Shown one piece after another: positions 32,823-41,693 of a stretch of DNA of 64,000 bases. This DNA is from CAITWF01 sp038231575 (GTDB lineage Bacteria; Verrucomicrobiota; Verrucomicrobiia; Opitutales; Opitutaceae), in contig JBBRLB010000009.1 of NCBI GenBank assembly GCA_038231575.1, forward strand, positions 10,288-74,287, written 5' to 3'. Numbering within the stretch: position 1 is the first letter of the stretch; each line of letters opens with the position of its first letter. The translations under genes were made by a program, and so were the position numbers. The notes under the pieces were generated by a model. That model did no database searches. It saw only the letters and a program-made list of their open reading frames with translations, and was not told the origin of the DNA.

Positions 32823-33710
32823 GTGAAACTTATTTCGTTTTCCCTCGGCACGGATGGCGCACCCAAGCTCGGCTGCGAACACGGTGGCCGCATCGTCGAC
32901 CTCCCTGCACTCAATGCCGCGTTACCGACGACGATGCTCGAACTTGTTCGCACCGGCCGCAGCGCGCTCGCTGCCGTGCGCTCGGCGCTCGCCTCCGCCT
33001 CGCCCTCGGCACTTGCCCAATGCAGCCACGCCGCAAGTGCGGTTCGGTTCCTCACGCCAATCGCGCGTCCCGGAAAAGTGCTTTGCTCTGGCATCAACTA
33101 CCACAGCCACTTCACCGAAAACCCTAACGCGAAGCTTCCCACCGAACCGTTCATCTTCGCGAAGATGACTTCCGGAATCATCGGCCCCGACACACCCATT
33201 CTTCTTCCGCAACGCGCTCCCACGATGGTCGACTATGAAGTGGAGTTCGCGGTCGTCATCGGTCGTTCGCTCACGTGCGCTCGCGAAGCGGACATCATGC
33301 CCGCGATCTTCGGCTACACGATTCTCCACGACGTCTCCGCGCGCGACGTGCAGTTCAAGGACAACCAGATCACGATCGGAAAGAACTTCGACACGTTCTG
33401 CCCCATCGGTCCGTGCATCGTTACGGCCGACGCGATTCCCGATCCCGCCGCACTCGGCCTGCGCACCCGCGTCAACGGTGAGCTCCGTCAAAACGGCTCG
33501 AACCGCGACTGGGTTTTCCCATTGCCCCGTCTGCTTTCATTTCTGTCCCACGTCATGACCCTCGAACCCGGCGACATCATTTCAACCGGCACGCCCGCCG
33601 GCGTCGGGCTTTTCCGCCAGCCACCCAGTTATCTCCGCGCCGGCGATGTCGTCGAACTCGAAGTCGACGGCATCGGCGTGTTGCGCAATCCCATCGTCGC
33701 CGCCCCATGA
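32823..33710 (+). CDS. Fumarylacetoacetate hydrolase (FAH) family protein
   Basis: 295 residues from GTG at 32823. The FAH core begins at PGKVLCSGINYHSHF; metal ligands sit in DYEVEFAVVIG, and the middle contains GYTILHDVSARDVQFKD, then FDTFCPIGPC and ISTGTPAGVG. The family includes 2-keto-3-deoxy-sugar-acid hydrolases or dehydratases, oxaloacetate decarboxylases and acylpyruvases. In this operon it could cleave or dehydrate a keto-deoxy sugar acid. The stop overlaps the following VOC gene (ATGA). Confidence 0.88.
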   Translation: MKLISFSLGTDGAPKLGCEHGGRIVDLPALNAALPTTMLELVRTGRSALAAVRSALASASPSALAQCSHAASAVRFLTPIARPGKVLCSGINYHSHFTENPNAKLPTEPFIFAKMTSGIIGPDTPILLPQRAPTMVDYEVEFAVVIGRSLTCAREADIMPAIFGYTILHDVSARDVQFKDNQITIGKNFDTFCPIGPCIVTADAIPDPAALGLRTRVNGELRQNGSNRDWVFPLPRLLSFLSHVMTLEPGDIISTGTPAGVGLFRQPPSYLRAGDVVELEVDGIGVLRNPIVAAP

Positions 33711-34132
33711 GCCCACCGCTGCAGAAACTCGATCACCTCGCCATCGTCGTGCGCGATACCGACGAGGCCCTGGAATTTTATCGCGACACGCTCGGCCTCG
33801 CCGTGCTGTTCAGCCAGGTGCTGCCCGATGCGCCGATTCGGCTGACGCATCTCGACACCGGCACGCCCGTGCACCTGCAACTCGTGCAACCGCTGCGCGA
33901 CGATCATCCGCTATCCGCGTGGCTCGCGAAAAATGGCGAGGGCCTGCACCACCTTTGTTTCCAAGTGCCGAGTGTCGCCTCCGCTATGACGGCGCTGCCC
34001 GCTGTCGGCCTGCCACTCCGCGACAAAGCTCCACGCTCCGGCCCAAACGGCCGCGCCGCCGCCTTTCTCGATCCCGCTGCCACGCGCGGCGTGTTGCTCG
34101 AAATCACCTCCGATCCGCCGCGCGCCCCGTGA
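33707..34132 (+). CDS. VOC-family protein (glyoxalase/methylmalonyl-CoA-epimerase-like)
   Basis: 141 residues. KLDHLAIVVRDTDEALEFYRDTLG is the standard first beta-alpha-beta module of VOC proteins with the metal-binding His; GLHHLCFQVPSV supplies the second His, and GVLLEITSD the Glu. Closest in form to methylmalonyl-CoA epimerases, but in a sugar-acid operon it may epimerise or isomerise a keto acid. Overlaps FAH upstream and the kinase downstream (GTGA), so the three are translationally coupled. Confidence 0.85.
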   Translation: MSPPLQKLDHLAIVVRDTDEALEFYRDTLGLAVLFSQVLPDAPIRLTHLDTGTPVHLQLVQPLRDDHPLSAWLAKNGEGLHHLCFQVPSVASAMTALPAVGLPLRDKAPRSGPNGRAAAFLDPAATRGVLLEITSDPPRAP

Positions 34133-35502
34133 GAGTTTCTCGCGCCGAGCTACTAACCGCCCTGCCGCTGGAACGCGCCATCGTTCCCGCGACGCCGATC
34201 GCCAAGATCGTCGTGCTCGACGACGATCCGACCGGCACGCAAACCGTGCACGGAATCCCCGTGCTCACCGAATGGAGTGTCGCCTCGCTCGCGGCCGAAC
34301 TCACCGCGCCCGGACCTTGCTTTTACGTTCTGACGAACTCGCGTGCGCTGCCACCGGCCGCCGCCCGTCAACTCATGCTCGAACTCGGCCAAAATCTCAC
34401 CGCGGCCGCGGCGCAAACATCGCGCGCCTTTCGCGTGGTCAGCCGCAGCGATTCGACGCTGCGCGGACATTTTCCCGTCGAGACCAACGCGCTCGCGGAA
34501 GCGATCGGGCCGTTCGACGCGACCTTCATCGTCCCCTCATTCTTCGATGGTGGACGCGTGACAATCAACGACGTCCACTACGTCGCCCAGGGCGACCAGT
34601 TCGTGCCGGCGGGAGAAACCGAATTTGCCCGCGACGCCACCTTTGGTTACTGCGCCTCCAACCTCCGCGAGTGGGTCGAGGAAAAATCGATGGGGCGCGT
34701 GACCAAGGCGCAAGTCGCTTCGCTTTCACTGTCCGAGCTACGCGGCGAGCCCGCTGCGCTGGGTGCGCGCCTTTTGCAGTTCCGCGACGGCGTGGTGGTG
34801 GTCGTGAACGCCGCCGCCGCCTGCGATCTTCATGCCCTGACGCATGCGCTCCACGCCGCCGAGAGCGCCGGCAAAAAATTCCTTTACCGAAGCGCGGCCT
34901 CGTTTGTCGCTGCCTACGCCGCCATTGCGCCGCGCAGCTTGCTGGTAGCGACGGAACTCGCCGCTCCCGGTCCGGGTGGTGGACTCGTAGTGGCCGGCTC
35001 CTACGTTGGCCTCACGTCGACTCAGCTCGACGCGTTGTTTAAAAGCACTCCGATCGCCCGGGTCGAAGTTTCGGTCGAGGCGGTGCTCGCCGACTCCAAG
35101 CACCAAGCCGAGATCCGGCGGGCCGCGCAACTCGTCAACACGCGACTCGCCCAGAATGAAAACGTCGCACTCTTCACGAGCCGCGCGCTCGTCGCCGGCC
35201 GCGATGCGAATGCCAGCCTCACCATCGGCGCGACCGTGTCAGCGGCGCTCGTTGCGATCGTGCGGGGGTTGTCGGTCCGCCCGCGCTGGTTTGTGGCAAA
35301 GGGTGGAATCACCTCGAGCGACCTCGCGACCAAGGCACTCGATGTCCGCCGCGCGCTCGTCCTCGGACAGGCACTGCCCGGCGTTCCGGTCTGGCAGCTC
35401 GGCGCCGAGAGTCGTTGGCCCGGACTCGCCTACATTGTGTTTCCCGGCAATGTCGGAGCGCCGGACTCCCTCGCCACTCTCGTTCGGAATCTCTCTGCCT
35501 AA
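34129..35502 (+). CDS. Four-carbon acid sugar kinase family protein (DUF1537; OtnK/OiaK-like)
   Basis: 457 residues from GTG at 34129, overlapping the VOC stop. N-terminal substrate domain: VVLDDDPTGTQTVHG and VVSRSDSTLRGHFPVE. C-terminal nucleotide domain: KGGITSSDLATKAL and FPGNVGAPDSL. These are the diagnostic blocks of the family, which phosphorylates four-carbon acids such as erythronate or 3-oxo-tetronate, and in the apiose pathways 3-oxo-isoapionate. Its presence in the same operon as the lactonase-like gene is the main support for a branched sugar-acid route. Exact substrate unknown. Confidence 0.88.
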   Translation: MRVSRAELLTALPLERAIVPATPIAKIVVLDDDPTGTQTVHGIPVLTEWSVASLAAELTAPGPCFYVLTNSRALPPAAARQLMLELGQNLTAAAAQTSRAFRVVSRSDSTLRGHFPVETNALAEAIGPFDATFIVPSFFDGGRVTINDVHYVAQGDQFVPAGETEFARDATFGYCASNLREWVEEKSMGRVTKAQVASLSLSELRGEPAALGARLLQFRDGVVVVVNAAAACDLHALTHALHAAESAGKKFLYRSAASFVAAYAAIAPRSLLVATELAAPGPGGGLVVAGSYVGLTSTQLDALFKSTPIARVEVSVEAVLADSKHQAEIRRAAQLVNTRLAQNENVALFTSRALVAGRDANASLTIGATVSAALVAIVRGLSVRPRWFVAKGGITSSDLATKALDVRRALVLGQALPGVPVWQLGAESRWPGLAYIVFPGNVGAPDSLATLVRNLSA

Positions 35503-35513
35503 CCCCACACCTC

Positions 35514-36632
35514 ATGGCCCGCGTCGTCCTCGAAAATCTTGTCAAGACTTACCCTGAAAAAACCGGGCCGGGCGTGACGGCCGTCAAAAGCATCAACCTC
35601 GAGATCGCGGATCGCGAGTTCATGGTGCTCGTCGGCCCAAGCGGCTGTGGCAAATCAACCACGCTCCGCATGATCGCCGGCCTCGAAGAAGTTTCCAGCG
35701 GCACCATTTCGATCGCTGACAAAGTCGTGAACGACGTGCTGCCCAAAGACCGCGACATCGCGATGGTTTTCCAAAACTACGCGCTCTACCCGCACATGAG
35801 CGTCTACGAAAACATGGCATTTGGATTGAAGCTGCGAAAATTTCCCCAAGCCGAGATCGAAGCACGGGTTCGCGAAGCCGCCGCGATGCTCGGACTTACC
35901 GACTACCTCGACCGCCGGCCCAAGGCTCTCTCGGGCGGGCAACGCCAGCGCGTCGCCGTGGGCCGCGCGATCGTGCGCAAACCGAAGGTGTTTCTCTTCG
36001 ACGAGCCGCTCTCGAACCTCGATGCGAAAATGCGCGTTTCCACCCGCACCGAGATTTCAAAGCTCCACGCCCGCCTGGGCGCCACCATGATCTACGTCAC
36101 CCACGATCAAGTGGAAGCGATGACCATGGGCGATCGCATCTGCGTCATGAAAGACGGGGAGATCCAGCAGGTCGCCGCCCCGCTCGAACTCTACAACCAT
36201 CCCGCCAACATGTTTGTCGCCGGCTTCATCGGCAGCCCACCGATGAATTTTTTCCGCGGCACCATCCGCAAGGTGGGTGACGAGCTCTCGTTCATCGAGT
36301 CCAACGACCGGACAGCTCCCGTTGCCATCAAACTTTGCGGGACGCTCGCGGCCAAAGCTTGCGCCTGTCTCGAACGACCCGTCGTGCTTGGTATCCGCCC
36401 CGAAGACGTGCTGATCGCAAGCGACGCCCACGCAGCCAACTCCGTCGAAGCCACCGTCGAGGTTTCGGAACCAATGGGGGCCGAGACTCTGCTCCATCTG
36501 GAAGCCGGCGCGACCCATTTTGTCGTCCGCACGCGGTCGGCGGAAAATTTTGAATTCGATCAACGGCTCAGAGTCCTGATTGACGTCAGTAAAGCGCACC
36601 TCTTCGATGCCGCGACCGAGCAGGTTCTTTAG
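35514..36632 (+). CDS. Carbohydrate ABC transporter ATP-binding protein (MsmK/UgpC/MalK type)
   Basis: 372 residues from ATG at 35514. Walker A GPSGCGKST is at 41-49, the Q-loop is FQNYALYPHM, the ABC signature LSGGQ is at 139-143 and Walker B VFLFDEP is at 159-165, followed by a His switch (YVTHDQ). The C-terminal 130 residues form an OB-fold regulatory domain (VLGIRPEDV). Such ATPases drive CUT1 sugar importers and are often shared between several. The permeases at 9387-11346 lack their own ATPase, so this gene probably completes that importer. Last gene of the operon; nothing recognisable lies in the 100 bases before the convergent GH105 gene. Confidence 0.93.
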   Translation: MARVVLENLVKTYPEKTGPGVTAVKSINLEIADREFMVLVGPSGCGKSTTLRMIAGLEEVSSGTISIADKVVNDVLPKDRDIAMVFQNYALYPHMSVYENMAFGLKLRKFPQAEIEARVREAAAMLGLTDYLDRRPKALSGGQRQRVAVGRAIVRKPKVFLFDEPLSNLDAKMRVSTRTEISKLHARLGATMIYVTHDQVEAMTMGDRICVMKDGEIQQVAAPLELYNHPANMFVAGFIGSPPMNFFRGTIRKVGDELSFIESNDRTAPVAIKLCGTLAAKACACLERPVVLGIRPEDVLIASDAHAANSVEATVEVSEPMGAETLLHLEAGATHFVVRTRSAENFEFDQRLRVLIDVSKAHLFDAATEQVL

Positions 36633-36732
36633 ACGGAGCAAGTCACGAACCGGTTGAGACCCAGCCAAGCACGCCGGACAGCGCAAAAATCGCGAGCAAG
36701 CGGATCGCCCTTAACTTGGACTGAGAGATCCA

Positions 36733-38226
36733 TCAGAGGTCGGCGCCGAGCGCGGCGATAAGCTGCGCCATGAGGCCCATGCCCATCTGGTAAATCACGC
36801 GGTAGTCGCCACGCTGGAGGGACTCGCCGCCTTTGTTGGCCTGGGCGACGCCGCCGAGAAAGCCGTCGGGTGCGAGATGGCCCACGAGACCGCGATGGCA
36901 ACGCATGGCGGAAGCCAGCGCGTCGGCTCCGAGCCAGCCTTCGCGCGCGCCGATGGCCAGCGCGGCGCCGATGCCTGCGCTGCCGGCCGTGTCGGGCGGA
37001 GTGTGCAACTCATCGACGAAGCAGGACCAGAGGCCATCGGGGCGCTGGAACTCTTGCGTCCACCTGGCGAGTTCGCGGAACGACGCGATCACGTCGGTGG
37101 TGTCGGTGCGGTGCTGGAGTTCGCGAAGCGTGCGGGCGCAGCCGAGGAGTTGCCACGCGATGCCACGGGCCCAGTTGCGGTTGCCCTTCTTGCCATCGGC
37201 GGCTTCGCGCGTGCGCCAGAACGTCTGGCCGTCGAAGAGCCGCGTGTGACGCGTGCGGAGTTGGGTGAGCGCGAGTTTTTGCAACACCTCGTCGCCGCGC
37301 GCGCGGCCGAGCACCGCGAGCGGATAGCCCACGGTGTAGGAGCCTTCACTCGATGTTTGGTCGCCGTCGAGGATGGCGTCGTCGGCATCGTGGCACGATG
37401 ACCAGAATTTCAGCGGCAACTCCAGCAACGGTGACGCCGGCTCGAATTGCGCGAGCGCCGCGAAGGGCAGCGTGCCCTCGATCCCGTAGATGCGACCGTC
37501 GCTCACGTCGCTGACGTGGTTTTCGTAAACGAGTTTTCCATCGCGCACAAACTGCGCGAGATGACGGCGCGCGGCATCGCGCAATCCGGCGTGCGCCGGC
37601 CGGGCCGACAGGTCGAGCAATCCATCGAGCACGCATCCCTCCTGCCAACTAAAGCCCTGCACGCAGGCCAACGTGTTCATCCGCGCAAAATATTCCGCGA
37701 GTGCATCGGCCCCGCCGGGCACCAGCAGATGCGGTTGGAACTCCGCCGGCATCCCCGGCCCATCGACAAAAATCCGCGCCGGCGCGCCTTTGGCGAGGCG
37801 CAGCGCGAGGCTCTCGCGGCGGAGCGCGGCCACGTCGGACGCGGTGAGCGGAATTTCATACGGCTGAAATATACAGCCGTAGCGAATATCGAACGTGCCG
37901 ACGACGCGGCCTGACTGAGGCAAAAATGCCTCGATGAGTTTCTCATCGCGAATGTCGAGGCCAACGGTGAGGCGTAGCCACGTGGGCGTCGCGGCGACGG
38001 GCAGATCGGGCCAGGCGAGCGGCAGTGGCATCGCATCGACGAGCACCGCTTTCCAGCCGAAGGGCGAGCGCTTGCCGGAAGGGAGCGCCGACTCCGGCGG
38101 CAACGCAACGCGCGCGGGCAGATGCTGGGCCCGCGCGGGAAGCGGGGCGGCGCTGGCTGCGCGTGAAGCGCAGAGCGCGCCGCCCGCCGCGACAATCCCA
38201 GTTTGAATAAAGCGACGGCGGTTCAT
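36733..38226 (-). CDS. GH88/GH105-type unsaturated glycuronyl hydrolase, Tat-exported
   Basis: 497 residues. The N-terminus MNRRRFIQTGIVAAGG is a twin-arginine signal, so it is folded and cofactor-free or slow-folding before export. An N-terminal region of about 170 residues (WLRLTVGLDIRDE, VVGTFDIRYG) precedes an (alpha/alpha)6-barrel with FSWQEGCVLDGLLD, SSEGSYTVGYPLAVLG, NRNWARGIAWQLLG and FQRPDGLWSCFVDE, which match GH105/GH88 hydrolases that remove the unsaturated uronate left by pectate or rhamnogalacturonan lyases. The gene is the last of the minus-strand operon starting at 50769. Confidence 0.8.
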   Translation of the reverse strand: MNRRRFIQTGIVAAGGALCASRAASAAPLPARAQHLPARVALPPESALPSGKRSPFGWKAVLVDAMPLPLAWPDLPVAATPTWLRLTVGLDIRDEKLIEAFLPQSGRVVGTFDIRYGCIFQPYEIPLTASDVAALRRESLALRLAKGAPARIFVDGPGMPAEFQPHLLVPGGADALAEYFARMNTLACVQGFSWQEGCVLDGLLDLSARPAHAGLRDAARRHLAQFVRDGKLVYENHVSDVSDGRIYGIEGTLPFAALAQFEPASPLLELPLKFWSSCHDADDAILDGDQTSSEGSYTVGYPLAVLGRARGDEVLQKLALTQLRTRHTRLFDGQTFWRTREAADGKKGNRNWARGIAWQLLGCARTLRELQHRTDTTDVIASFRELARWTQEFQRPDGLWSCFVDELHTPPDTAGSAGIGAALAIGAREGWLGADALASAMRCHRGLVGHLAPDGFLGGVAQANKGGESLQRGDYRVIYQMGMGLMAQLIAALGADL

Positions 38227-38248
38227 CCGAGGAGTCGCCGACCAGACA

Positions 38249-41200
38249 TCAGAAGCTAAACGTGTTCGTCAGATAAATGCGCTGCTCGGGCGCGAGGCGG
38301 TAGGACGCGATCTGGCCCGTGGGCTGCACGGTGACCGGGATGAGGTCGCCGCCGCTCGCGAAGGCGTTGCGGACTTGGAGCGACGCCTTCCAGTCGATCT
38401 TGCTGGACCAAATTTTCCGGCCGTAGCCGACAGTGAGATCGACGTTCGTCTCGGCGGGGGCGTAGTAGGGATTGCCGATGCCGAGATCGACGGAGCCGTC
38501 GGCCTTGTATTTCGCGGGGTAGCCGATGCCGAGTTTGCTCTGCCAGCGGACGCCTGTCGTGACGCTCCAACCGCGGAGGAAACTCTCCTTCGAGAACGAA
38601 TAGTTGCTCACGAAGTTGACGCGATACTTCCGCTGCTCGGCGGCGGCGGAGCCCTCGGTGGCGAGCATCGTGGCGAACGGAATGTAAACCGTGCTGCTCA
38701 CGAACGAGCCGACCGTCTCGACGCTGCTCGGGAGCGGCGTGCCGAGGACGAAGCCCGTCGGATAATTCGTGCGGGGCTTCCCCGCGAGTTCGTCCCAGAC
38801 GGGGCGCAGCGCGGCGATGATTTTTTTGGCGGTGGGCGCGATGTTGGTTTGCACGGTCTCGCCGGACGCGAAGTTCGCGAGGATGCGCCACTGCTTGGTC
38901 GGGTTGAAGACGACGTCGAGTTCGTGGCCCTTGGCCTTGAAGTCTGTCGTGTCGGACACGCCGCTGACGCCGGTCACGGTCTGGCCCTGGTCGTTGGTCG
39001 CGGCCGAGCCGGAGTAGGTGAAGCCGTAGAGGGTGCGAAAGTTCGACGGCAGCGCAGCGAAGATTTTCTCGATGTCCGCCTTGCGGTTGATGGAAGGATT
39101 GCGGTTGGCGTTGTCCTCGGAGATCCAGAAGCCGGTCATCTGCACGATCGCGTTGGTGTAGTTGAAGGGCTGCGTGAAACTCTGGCCGACGACGGAGGTG
39201 TCGAAGTGATTATAGCGGAGGGTGAGCCGGTCGTTGAAAAACGAGAGATTGAGGCCGTATTCGCGGGTCTTGCCCTGGGGTGACGGGAGGAAATCGCCGA
39301 CGTAATTGATGCGCGAGCCGAGGGGCGTGAAGTTCGACGACGCGTTCATAAACGCGCTCGCGTCCATGCCCCACGGCAGCCGCGCGACCTTCTGCGGCCA
39401 GCGCAGGACGGCGCCGTAGCTTTTGACCTCCTTGCCGACTTTGACCTCGGTGAAGGAGTAAACGTTATAGTCGTCCAAGCCCTTGACGTTGGAATCGGGC
39501 TGGAGCGGATCGTAGGCGAAATTCGTGCGGGGCGAGAAGCGATCGGATTCGTCGCGCCGAAGGCCGCCGGTGGTGACGAGGAGATTGTCGAACCAGTAGC
39601 TCTGGAGGATGGCAGCACCGGAGGTGATCGTCTCGCGGAAGCGCGAGCCACCATTAAAAATTTCCTTCATCTTCGTCTCGACGAGGGCGAAGTCCGCCTG
39701 CTGGGTCGCCGGCACGGACGCGGGCGCGCTCCAGAATGAAGTCGGCGATGTGAGACCATTTTGAATCGCGGTGGTCTTGATCGCGTTGAGCTTGAGCGGC
39801 GCGCCGCCGACGACCGATGGCCCGAGGTAAACGAGCAGATTGGGGAGGCGGTTGAAGCTGGCGATGTTGGTGCTGATCTGATCCGCCGCCACGCCCGTCG
39901 TGGTGAGCTTGGTGGTGTAGGAGAGACCATCGACGGAGGCGCGTTCGTAGAGGCCGGTGAGCGTGTGACGGCCGAGCCACTTGCCGAGCGCGGACGACAC
40001 GTCTTTGAAATCGTAGCGCGCAAACGACGTGAGGCGGAACGTGTGGCGATCGGTGAAGCTGTTGCCGTATTGCTGCTGGCTCATGACGGCGTAGGGGCGG
40101 CCGACGTTCGGATTGACGCGGCCGTCGGGCAGGTAGGCGTTCACGTCGATGCGGACGTGATTGGCGTTGCCCTGCGTGCCGAAGAAGGAGTTGCGGTTCC
40201 GGTTGTCGTAACGCTGCACGTAGTAGGCCGCCTCGACGCCGAGCCGATCCTCCCATGCGCGCTGCTCGAAGGAAAACGTCGCGGTGTGGAAGCTGTCACG
40301 CTGGCGACCGGTCTCGTCGATCTGGTTATTTTTCCAGTCGAAGGGTGCGAAATTGGTGAAGCCCTGGAACTTGATCCCGGCGGGGCGGCGATTGTCGGGA
40401 TAGTAGCCGGCGGGGATTTCCCCGACGTTGAAGGTCTCGTAGAAGGCGACGTTGTCGAACGTGGCGTCGCGGTTCACCTGGGCTTGGAAGATTCCGTTGC
40501 GCACGGCGTTCAATCCGGCACCCGTCGTCAGCGTGCTGCGGAAACTCTGATCGGGCGCAGCGGCGGTGCCGGACGCGAAGGGCGTGACGATGGAGCCGAA
40601 AATCTGCGCCTGGCCGACGAGGCGGCTGGTCGGGCTCGCGGTGAAGAACACGCCGGCCTCCTGCGTCGCGGCGGCGGGATTCCGCGCAGGGTCGTCGTAG
40701 AAATTCCAGTCCCACGTCGGCCGGCCGGCGGCATACCACTGGTCGGAAATACTGTTGAAAGGCAGCACGGCGAAAGGCCGATTGGCGCGCGTGGTGCCAG
40801 TCTCGAAATTCACGCGGAGCGCGGTGGTGCGGTAGGGCTCGAAGCTCACCGTGCCATAGAGGCGCTGCTTGTTTTCGAAGGCGGGGCGCTGGTTGTAGCG
40901 CTCCTGGTCTTCAAGCGCGATGAGGCGGAAGGCGAGTTTCTTGGGGATGAGCACGCGGTTGAAATCGACGGAGGCGCGCAGCGCGTCGTTGTTGCCGTAG
41001 CGGAACTCGATCCGGTTTTTGTCCCGGATCAGATCGGCCTTCGAGGGCGTCGAGTCCACCACGCCGGCGGGACTGCCGACGCCGAAGAGAATGGCGTTGG
41101 CCCCGCGGATGACGGTCACGCCGTCGGTGTTGTAGCCGTCGAAACCGAAATCGGAGGTGAAGTAACCGCGGGTGGAATTCGGACCGGCGAGGCCGCGGGT

Positions 41201-41653
41201 GCGATTCTGCGTCTGCGGCGAGTTGCGCGAGCCGTCGCCGACGATTTGGTCGTTGTTGATGTTGCCGCCGGTGCCGTTGGAGAAATTACCACCCGGGCCG
41301 GCCGCTTCCATGCCGGTGGCGTAGATGAGGAGGTCGCTGACGTTGGTCGCGCCGATGTCGGTGAGGAAATCCTTCGTGTAGATCGAGACGGAGGCGCCGA
41401 TGTCTTTCACGGGCGTGTTGAGCCGGGTGCCGGCGAGCGTGGTCGAGGCGGCGTAGCCGGTGTCGCGCTCGGTCGAGACAACGAAGGGATTGAGGACGAG
41501 GGTGGTCTCGTCGTCAGGTTTGTTTGGGGCGGAGGCAGAGTTGATCGCGACTTGCGCGCAGAGGAGCACGGGAAGGCACGCGGCGAGCGAAACGAGGGCG
41601 GTGCGTCGTAGGAGACGCCGCAGCTTGGTAGGAGTGAGGAACGCGGGATTCAT
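38249..41653 (-). CDS. TonB-dependent receptor (large, Opitutaceae type)
   Basis: 1134 residues. Signal peptide (ALVSLAACLPVLLCAQ) followed by LVLNPFVVSTERDTGYAASTT, then a plug domain (VSIYTKDFLTDIGATNV, VTVIRGANAILFGVGSPAG) and a long beta-barrel ending in IYLTNTFSF. Size and plug motifs match the large receptor group that imports oligosaccharides in Verrucomicrobiota. It shares the L-x-P-F-x-V and SLAGTRLNT-type stretch with the receptor at 47305. Located between GH39-like and GH105 genes with gaps of 22 and 40 bases. Confidence 0.92.
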   Translation of the reverse strand: MNPAFLTPTKLRRLLRRTALVSLAACLPVLLCAQVAINSASAPNKPDDETTLVLNPFVVSTERDTGYAASTTLAGTRLNTPVKDIGASVSIYTKDFLTDIGATNVSDLLIYATGMEAAGPGGNFSNGTGGNINNDQIVGDGSRNSPQTQNRTRGLAGPNSTRGYFTSDFGFDGYNTDGVTVIRGANAILFGVGSPAGVVDSTPSKADLIRDKNRIEFRYGNNDALRASVDFNRVLIPKKLAFRLIALEDQERYNQRPAFENKQRLYGTVSFEPYRTTALRVNFETGTTRANRPFAVLPFNSISDQWYAAGRPTWDWNFYDDPARNPAAATQEAGVFFTASPTSRLVGQAQIFGSIVTPFASGTAAAPDQSFRSTLTTGAGLNAVRNGIFQAQVNRDATFDNVAFYETFNVGEIPAGYYPDNRRPAGIKFQGFTNFAPFDWKNNQIDETGRQRDSFHTATFSFEQRAWEDRLGVEAAYYVQRYDNRNRNSFFGTQGNANHVRIDVNAYLPDGRVNPNVGRPYAVMSQQQYGNSFTDRHTFRLTSFARYDFKDVSSALGKWLGRHTLTGLYERASVDGLSYTTKLTTTGVAADQISTNIASFNRLPNLLVYLGPSVVGGAPLKLNAIKTTAIQNGLTSPTSFWSAPASVPATQQADFALVETKMKEIFNGGSRFRETITSGAAILQSYWFDNLLVTTGGLRRDESDRFSPRTNFAYDPLQPDSNVKGLDDYNVYSFTEVKVGKEVKSYGAVLRWPQKVARLPWGMDASAFMNASSNFTPLGSRINYVGDFLPSPQGKTREYGLNLSFFNDRLTLRYNHFDTSVVGQSFTQPFNYTNAIVQMTGFWISEDNANRNPSINRKADIEKIFAALPSNFRTLYGFTYSGSAATNDQGQTVTGVSGVSDTTDFKAKGHELDVVFNPTKQWRILANFASGETVQTNIAPTAKKIIAALRPVWDELAGKPRTNYPTGFVLGTPLPSSVETVGSFVSSTVYIPFATMLATEGSAAAEQRKYRVNFVSNYSFSKESFLRGWSVTTGVRWQSKLGIGYPAKYKADGSVDLGIGNPYYAPAETNVDLTVGYGRKIWSSKIDWKASLQVRNAFASGGDLIPVTVQPTGQIASYRLAPEQRIYLTNTFSF

Positions 41654-41693
41654 TTGGATGTTTTGGGTCAGATAAAATTAACGTGGTGAGCTT

